Shown here: in pieces, positions 7,277 through 11,647 of the stretch | Layout of the letters: each line of letters begins with the position of its first letter | How positions within the stretch are numbered: position 1 is the stretch's first letter | Source of the DNA: an uncultured Lachnospiraceae bacterium | GTDB lineage: Bacteria > Bacillota > Clostridia > Lachnospirales > Lachnospiraceae | Length of the DNA stretch: 11,647 nt | Direction of reading: 5' to 3' | Assembly: GCA_902803155.1 (NCBI GenBank) | Contig: CADCOU010000207.1 | Coordinates: 1-11,647, forward strand | Made by a program: the position numbers and the translations under genes | The notes under the pieces: generated by a model | The model's input: only the letters and a program-made list of their open reading frames with translations | The model's database searches: none | Told to the model about the DNA's origin: nothing

Positions 7277-8437
7277 TCAGGATCTGTCCGGCTCAGACTC
7301 TTCTTCTGTCTCTTCTGCCGGCACCCTGTCCTCAGCCAGATCATCAAGCCAGCTGAAAGATCCTGTCTTCTTCACATCCTCGCCATAGATGGTTCTGAAA
7401 TCATCCTTCATGGAGATTACGTTGTAGCCACTCTCTTCCCACTGCTCTCCGAGTTCGCGCGTCTTCTCCGTATTCCCGTAATCGCGCTCTTCGTCATCTG
7501 CGATCAGCATAAAAGCAGCACTTCTGTACCTGTTATTGAATATGGTATAGTTGTGCATGCTGCAGTCGCCGCTGCTGTTGCCGAATGAAAGAACGGGCTG
7601 ACGGCCGATCTCCTGCACGATGGACCTGACCTTATTCATCTTCAGGTTCTTGAGGATCAGCTGATCCGTCCGGAGGACGTCGTCCTCTTTGGTGTACACG
7701 TACTCCAGTCCGTCCGCGTCACCCTGGTTCGTGGCTTCCATCACCACATCCATTCCGATGATCTGCTCATAGGGAATGTCCAGCATACCCTCGATAAACG
7801 TACGGCAGATGGATCTGTCACTTCCGCTGACTACAAAGACCTTGAAATCATTTTCCTGGAGATATTCCACGACCTCGATCATGGGCACATAGAATGACTC
7901 CGCATAGGTCATTCCTTCGAAGCCGTCCACATCCCGGATCAGAATGGTATTCACGAAGTCCGCGAATTCTGTCAGGGTCATGCCGGCATAGGCCTTTGCC
8001 GCATGAGTTGCGTGCAGTATGTCCATATGATCCGGAAATGACTTGTCCAGCGCATGATCACGCAGCATGCGTCCGAATTCCAGCATCTCCGCGTCCGGCT
8101 CATAATTCGTATCCTTCAGGATACGCCATGCAAGCATGTAGTATTCCAGATAAGTCGGACACAACTCCGCGCAGAGCGTACCATCCATATCGAAAGTAGC
8201 GATCCTGTCCACCGGAGGAATGTAATCCGGCGAGGACTCGTCCGTGACATCCTCCACATAATCGATCAGTGTCTTCAGTGCGGGAGCATCCTGATTCCAT
8301 TCCGGGAACAGCTCCTCATAAACCATCTCCTCTGTTTCCGCCTCGGTTTCCTGTGCGGGTACAATGCCGGTCAATCCTGTCAGTACAAGAAGGACCACAA
8401 GCAGCGATACAGTGAATACCTTAGTCTTCTTTACCAT
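7277..8437 (-). CDS. Exported HAD-superfamily phosphatase-like protein
   Basis: About 386 residues. A hydrophobic signal segment (about 5-26, LLVVLLVLTGLTGIVPA) is followed by an acidic stretch, ETEAETEE, with a likely SPase I site after VPA and no lipobox cysteine. The HAD core has motif I FDMDGT (catalytic D83, D85), motif II VVSGSD (S204), lysines around LKNLKMNK (263-269) for motif III, and motif IV SFGNSSGD (D291). The long cap between motifs I and II is helical, as in phosphoserine- or phosphorylcholine-phosphatase-like proteins. It probably hydrolyses a small phosphate ester outside the membrane; the substrate is unknown. I chose ATG 8437 over ATG 8443 because GGAGG is 8 nt from the former and only 2 nt from the latter. 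It precedes the CHASE2-phosphatase gene, and the tail (EETEEESEPDRS) is acidic. Confidence 0.86.
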   Translation of the reverse strand: MVKKTKVFTVSLLVVLLVLTGLTGIVPAQETEAETEEMVYEELFPEWNQDAPALKTLIDYVEDVTDESSPDYIPPVDRIATFDMDGTLCAELCPTYLEYYMLAWRILKDTNYEPDAEMLEFGRMLRDHALDKSFPDHMDILHATHAAKAYAGMTLTEFADFVNTILIRDVDGFEGMTYAESFYVPMIEVVEYLQENDFKVFVVSGSDRSICRTFIEGMLDIPYEQIIGMDVVMEATNQGDADGLEYVYTKEDDVLRTDQLILKNLKMNKVRSIVQEIGRQPVLSFGNSSGDCSMHNYTIFNNRYRSAAFMLIADDEERDYGNTEKTRELGEQWEESGYNVISMKDDFRTIYGEDVKKTGSFSWLDDLAEDRVPAEETEEESEPDRS

Positions 8438-8522
8438 ATTCATTTCCTCCGCAAGACCTGTTTTCTGTTAAACCAGCTATAAAACCGGCAATGCTATTAT
8501 GGGATTATCCGGATTTGATTAC

Positions 8523-8541
8523 TACCTTACCATACCTTTTA
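8523..8541 (-). repeat. Copy B of a 19-bp repeated element upstream of the HAD gene
   Basis: On the minus strand this reads TAAAAGGTATGGTAAGGTA. It differs at one base from 11481-11499, and the next 9 bp (8542-8550) match at 6 positions. It lies about 85 bp upstream of the HAD start, in the 152-bp gap after the ABC ATPase gene. It may be a binding site or promoter element; no -35/-10 pair aligns with both copies. Confidence 0.55.
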
Positions 8542-8589
8542 CCCGTTTTCCAACAATGCACTCCGAAACTGTCCGAAAAGGAATACGGA

Positions 8590-9687
8590 TCACAGTATCT
8601 CATAGCATAAAGTCCCGTCCTGTTCTTTTTCAGGCAGCCTTCTCAATATCGCTCTCAGGATCGATGAAGAGATTTCATCTCCTTCGTCTGACAGGGCTGC
8701 TTTTCCTTGCGGCAGACGGGTGCAGTCGACCTGCAGCTGCCTGCCTCCGCCGACCTCTTCAGAACTTAAGACCAGCTTTACGCCGCCCGTCTTCACCCGG
8801 TCCAGAGCAGGCAGAATGCTCGATAAGACAAGCTCCTCCACTGCCAGGATCGTATTTCTCACTGCCCTTCTGTCCATCATCTGGTGACTGCAGAATAACT
8901 CCAGTTCGCCGAGCATCCCGGGAACATCCCTGTTTTCATACATAAGGTCATATTCCCATATCTTTGTACGGAAGATGAACTGCCTTGTCACCTCTCTCTT
9001 TGGATGTTCAAAGATCTGCTCCGGCGTTCCCTCTTCATAGATTCCTCCCCCGTCCAGGAAGAAGACCCTGTCGGAAATCTGTCTGGCCAGCCTCATCTCA
9101 TGCGTGACGACCAGCATCGTAAGCCTGGTCTTCGCCAGGTCCCGGATCACAGAAAGAACCTCTGATACCAGGGCAGGATCCAGCGCACTTGTCGGCTCAT
9201 CGAAAAGCATGATCTTCGGATTCATGGCAAGAGCTCTGGCGATAGCAACCCTCTGTTTCTGCCCTCCTGACAGTTCGTCCGGATACTTCCGCTCTTTTTC
9301 CCTGAGGCCGACACGGTCAAGCTGCAGCAGTGCTTCCTCATACGCATCCTTAACAGAGCTCCCGTTAATATCAATCAGCGGCATCATTACGTTTTCCACG
9401 GCCATCTTATGCGGAAACAGATTGAAAGACTGGAATACCATTCCGACCTTCCTTCGAAGCAGCGGCAGGTTGACATCCTGTGCGCACATATCCATACCAT
9501 CCACGATCACAGAGCCTGACGTCGGCGTCTCCAGACGGTTGATGCAGCGGAGCAATGTGGACTTCCCCGTTCCGGAGGGTCCGATGATGCTGATCACCTC
9601 TCCCTCTTCAATATTGCAGCTTACATCTTCCAGAGGTACTGCATCCGGGTATTCTTTTCTCAGATTTCTTATTTCAATCAGACTCAT
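8590..9687 (-). CDS. Polar-amino-acid-type ABC ATPase with a C-terminal RsbW/HATPase-like extension
   Basis: The 365-residue product has a GlnQ/HisP-type cassette in its first 240 residues: Walker A GPSGTGKST (36-44), Q-loop Q86, signature LSGGQKQR (139-146), Walker B IMLFDEP (159-165), switch H196. Family members usually end near residue 240-250. Here about 125 extra residues follow. Their pattern, a helix ILAVEELVLSSILPAL (280-295), a strand VKLVLSSEE, a strand LQVDC (318-322) and a helix SSSILRAILRRL (340-351), resembles an RsbW-type HATPase without the N-box Asn, the DxG and the glycine-rich lid. That resemblance is my inference. The ATG overlaps the permease stop in ATGA form (4 bp), so both subunits are coupled. 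It energises the transporter encoded at 9684. The extension may couple transport to the PP2C pathway. Confidence 0.92.
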   Translation of the reverse strand: MSLIEIRNLRKEYPDAVPLEDVSCNIEEGEVISIIGPSGTGKSTLLRCINRLETPTSGSVIVDGMDMCAQDVNLPLLRRKVGMVFQSFNLFPHKMAVENVMMPLIDINGSSVKDAYEEALLQLDRVGLREKERKYPDELSGGQKQRVAIARALAMNPKIMLFDEPTSALDPALVSEVLSVIRDLAKTRLTMLVVTHEMRLARQISDRVFFLDGGGIYEEGTPEQIFEHPKREVTRQFIFRTKIWEYDLMYENRDVPGMLGELELFCSHQMMDRRAVRNTILAVEELVLSSILPALDRVKTGGVKLVLSSEEVGGGRQLQVDCTRLPQGKAALSDEGDEISSSILRAILRRLPEKEQDGTLCYEIL

Positions 9688-11279
9688 GTCCTGTCCACTC
9701 CTTTGATCACACGTGCCTCTTTTTTCTTTTCAGCCGCTTTCCGGGCGAGTTCTGCCGCTGTTGTCATCAGCCGGGTCAGGGCAAAATAGATCAGCGCTAT
9801 CGCGATCAGGGGGAAGAACGCTTCCATCGTCCTGCTCCGAATCAGGTCACCCGCTCTTGTCAGCTCCACAACTGTTATATAACCCGCTACACTCGTTTCC
9901 TTCAGGAGACTGACAAACTGTGACTGAAGGACCGGAGCATAGATACGCTTTGCCTGCGGCAGGATCACTCTTTTAAATGACATGTCTGCCGTGTACCCGA
10001 GCGCCAGCGCGGCTTCCCTCTGCCCGTCATCCACAGCTGACGCAGCATTCCAGATGGCGCCGTAAGCTCTGGCTCCGAAGATGAATGTAAATCCGATAAT
10101 TGCGACTGCAACTGCCGGCATACTGAATTTCCCGAAAATAATGTAATAAAGCACCATGAGGATCACTACAGCCGGAACACCGGCCACAAGGGCCTCATAG
10201 ACAGAGAGCAGGGCATTCGGCACCCTGAGGTTCTTATGCCTGATCAGAACCAGAAGATATGCCAGGGCAGCGCCTGCTGCCCCGGAAGATAAGCTCATCA
10301 GAACCGTAAGCCACAGTCCGGAGAGAACCATGGCATACCGGTCTTCCTTGATAAATGTGCGGTAAAAGCTGTCGCGCAGATCTGATAAGAAAGAGGAGCT
10401 GTCAGACGCAGAGGAAGCCTCGTCTGCCGCAGCCCTTACGACCAGGACAAATTGTGCCGGGTAATACTCGACGAAATCCATCAGCTCTTTCCTTTCATCG
10501 GTAGCAATGATGGATCCGCCCCCGAGCAGCGCCTTTCCGGCCTGCACACCGGACAGGACGGAGGCAAGTTCCATTCCCGTGAAAGACACATGAACGTCCA
10601 GATCCTTCGCCATCAGGAGGATCAGCTCAACGTCAAAACCGATTATTTCCCCATTTTCCCCGGAATAACTGACAGGTTCCAGCGTGTCGCACATTGCCGC
10701 CTTCACCGTTCCGTTCTCACCTGGCCAGTCCTGCTCCGGCACGTGCTTTACACTCTCATCCGTCCCGGTCCATTTTTCCCAGAGATTGTCTATTGTTTCC
10801 TCCGGGATCCGGTCCAAAGCTTCCTGCCATTCATCCCTCCTGGAATCTCCCTTCTCGAAAACGTATCCGAATGCACTATCCTTCAGACTGTGAGGGAGCA
10901 GGGCCAGGTCACTGTTCCTGTTTACGGCAAGTGCTGCGACTGCATTGTTGTTCAGGATGGCATCCGTCTTTCCTGACTGCAGGGCCAGCAGCATATCCGC
11001 CATGGATGAATAGTAGGTAAACCTGCCCACATCCGGTACGAATGACTTAACCAGCTCTTCGAAAGGAGCCCCGACGAGCATGGAAACCGTTTTGCCGCTC
11101 AGTTCTGAAAACTCCTGAAACTCCGGTACTCTGTCCGAAGTATTCTGTTCCTGTACCTGTCCTTCTGAATATTCCGTTTCAGAATACACCGATTCCTGAT
11201 CCCCCCACGCCGCAGCAACAAGAAGCAGCAATGCCAGGGTTATAATAATCAGGCAGTTTTTTCCAGCTTTCATAATCAT
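9684..11279 (-). CDS. Fused substrate-binding/permease protein of a polar-amino-acid-type ABC transporter, binding domain apparently permuted
   Basis: The 531-residue product has a signal/anchor (8-25), an acidic linker, two half binding domains and a HisM/GlnP-type permease. Residues 60-170 (ELSGKTVSMLVG, TYYSSMADMLLALQSGKTDAI, DNLWEKWTG) look like the second lobe and C-terminal tail of an SBP_bac_3 domain. Residues 190-283 (GTVKAAMCDTLEPVSY, GEIIGFDVELILLMAK, TDERKELMDF) look like its first lobe, the reverse of normal order. The permease spans about 315-505 with the EAA-type loop REAALALGYTADMSFKRVILPQ (421-442), which docks the ATPase. The family suggests import of an amino acid or related small molecule. 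The ATG at 11279 has GGTGAT at acceptable aligned spacing; an ATG at 11273 is a possible alternative. Its stop overlaps the ATPase start. Confidence 0.9.
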   Translation of the reverse strand: MIMKAGKNCLIIITLALLLLVAAAWGDQESVYSETEYSEGQVQEQNTSDRVPEFQEFSELSGKTVSMLVGAPFEELVKSFVPDVGRFTYYSSMADMLLALQSGKTDAILNNNAVAALAVNRNSDLALLPHSLKDSAFGYVFEKGDSRRDEWQEALDRIPEETIDNLWEKWTGTDESVKHVPEQDWPGENGTVKAAMCDTLEPVSYSGENGEIIGFDVELILLMAKDLDVHVSFTGMELASVLSGVQAGKALLGGGSIIATDERKELMDFVEYYPAQFVLVVRAAADEASSASDSSSFLSDLRDSFYRTFIKEDRYAMVLSGLWLTVLMSLSSGAAGAALAYLLVLIRHKNLRVPNALLSVYEALVAGVPAVVILMVLYYIIFGKFSMPAVAVAIIGFTFIFGARAYGAIWNAASAVDDGQREAALALGYTADMSFKRVILPQAKRIYAPVLQSQFVSLLKETSVAGYITVVELTRAGDLIRSRTMEAFFPLIAIALIYFALTRLMTTAAELARKAAEKKKEARVIKGVDRT

Positions 11280-11331
11280 GTCATCACCAAACCGGATATT
11301 TACAGAACATCCTCATTTTTTGCAGCTGTCT

Positions 11332-11484
11332 CTACACCCCGCGATATTTCAGGCAAAGCATGGTAATATCATCAAACTGCGGCGCCCCGTCCGCAAAATG
11401 GTCCACCTCGTCGTGCATACGCCGGATCAGTTCCTCCGGTCCTGCGGCAGTTTCACTCCCTGCAGCGCCGATTCTGTGTTTACC
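11332..11484 (-). pseudogene. C-terminal remnant of a second SpoIIE/PP2C phosphatase
   Basis: A 50-codon open stretch bounded by an in-frame TAA (11485-11487) and ending in TAG (11332-11334) encodes AAGPEELIRRMHDEV and then GAPQFDDITMLCLKYRGV. This is the last helix and terminal DD-T strand of a SpoIIE/PP2C domain. From APQ onward it matches the intact phosphatase encoded at 5262 (APQYDDLTMLCLQFNG) at 11 of 16 residues. The catalytic domain upstream is absent, no suitable start exists, and non-homologous sequence begins near 11480. I read it as a truncated relic left by deletion. It suggests that this transporter cluster once had its own phosphatase directly upstream. An assembly error joining two loci is the alternative. 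Confidence 0.68.
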
Positions 11485-11499
11485 TTACCACACCTTTTA
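11481..11499 (-). repeat. Copy A of the 19-bp repeated element
   Basis: On the minus strand this reads TAAAAGGTGTGGTAAGGTA, one base different from copy B at 8523-8541, in the same orientation. It overlaps the point where similarity to the PP2C domain stops, about 200 bp upstream of the binding-protein/permease gene. Confidence 0.55.
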
Positions 11500-11543
11500 T
11501 CTGTTTACTAATGAAAAAAGACCGGTTGTTCAGCCATCGTAAA

Positions 11544-11576
11544 AAGGGAGACAGGGGACGGTCCCCTGTCTCCTTT
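11544..11576. repeat. Near-perfect inverted repeat; bidirectional terminator or REP/MITE-like palindrome
   Basis: GGAGACAGGGGAC (11547-11559) and GTCCCCTGTCTCC (11561-11573) are perfectly complementary 13-bp arms around one base; A/T pairs extend the arms after one imperfect pair. On the minus strand it is followed by CTTTTT, so it could terminate a gene entering from beyond 11647. On the plus strand it is followed by TTCTTTAT. The GGGGACGGTCCCC core also resembles dispersed palindromes that I associate with REP-type elements. Sequence alone does not decide between these. Confidence 0.6.
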
Positions 11577-11647
11577 CTTTATACTCATCTTTTGTCGGGT
11601 CATGCTCCCGGATAGCCGTCCGTGCTGATCCAGCCGCAAAGTTCCAC
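11577..11647. other. Unassigned window end
   Basis: No frame here can be assigned. One minus-strand frame ends VELCGWISTDGYPGA with a TGA at 11600-11602, a possible C-terminus of a gene beyond the window. Two other minus frames run on through the palindrome. I name no product. Confidence 0.3.

Noticed and set aside
5574..7388. A 604-codon open frame on the plus strand, opposite the CHASE2-phosphatase gene
   Set aside because: It mirrors a gene with intact domains on the minus strand. Its translation is rich in R, H and Q with no domain or membrane pattern, and it overruns into the opposite strand of the HAD gene.
8542..8590. A possible SigB-type promoter (GGGTAA) near copy B of the repeated element
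   Set aside because: The nearest GTTT-type -35 is 19 bp away, too far for SigB, and the GGGTAA is not conserved in copy A.
11577..11647. Minus-strand frames continuing through the palindrome as one protein
   Set aside because: Reading through the palindrome gives meaningless translation in both open frames, and the third frame stops before it.

Overview
The window comes from a moderately GC-rich Gram-positive-type bacterium. The signal peptides, strong GGAGG-type ribosome binding sites and gene families fit a gut Clostridia member, probably Lachnospiraceae-like. This is inferred from protein style, not from a marker gene. Every gene I can support lies on the minus strand, so transcription runs from high to low coordinates.

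Positions 1-4170 hold a sugar-uptake unit. A well-formed promoter (TTGCCA, 17-bp spacer, TATAAT) near 4098-4126, with a LacI/CcpA-type palindrome upstream and an inverted repeat just past the expected start, drives three genes. They encode a ribose/galactose-type substrate-binding protein, a two-domain sugar ATPase and an RbsC-type permease. A terminator-like hairpin sits between the binding-protein and ATPase genes. After several hairpins comes the 5' end of a class II ketose-bisphosphate aldolase that runs off the window. With the PfkB-family kinase just upstream, this reads as import, phosphorylation and aldol cleavage of a sugar; the substrate cannot be read from sequence.

Positions 4313-11279 hold a more unusual five-gene set. 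In transcription order these are: a fused substrate-binding/permease protein of the polar-amino-acid ABC family, whose binding domain appears circularly permuted; its ATPase, which carries a C-terminal extension of about 125 residues resembling a degenerate RsbW-type (HATPase) domain; an exported HAD-family phosphatase-like protein; a CHASE2-SpoIIE/PP2C membrane phosphatase; and the PfkB sugar kinase, whose start lies inside the end of the phosphatase gene. I infer an extracytoplasmic nutrient-sensing module linked to partner-switching phospho-signalling. No STAS antagonist, intact RsbW or sigma factor is visible here.

Positions 11280-11647 hold the C-terminal remnant of a second SpoIIE/PP2C phosphatase, a 19-bp element shared (18/19) with the region upstream of the HAD gene, a near-perfect 13-bp-arm inverted repeat, and an end fragment I could not assign.
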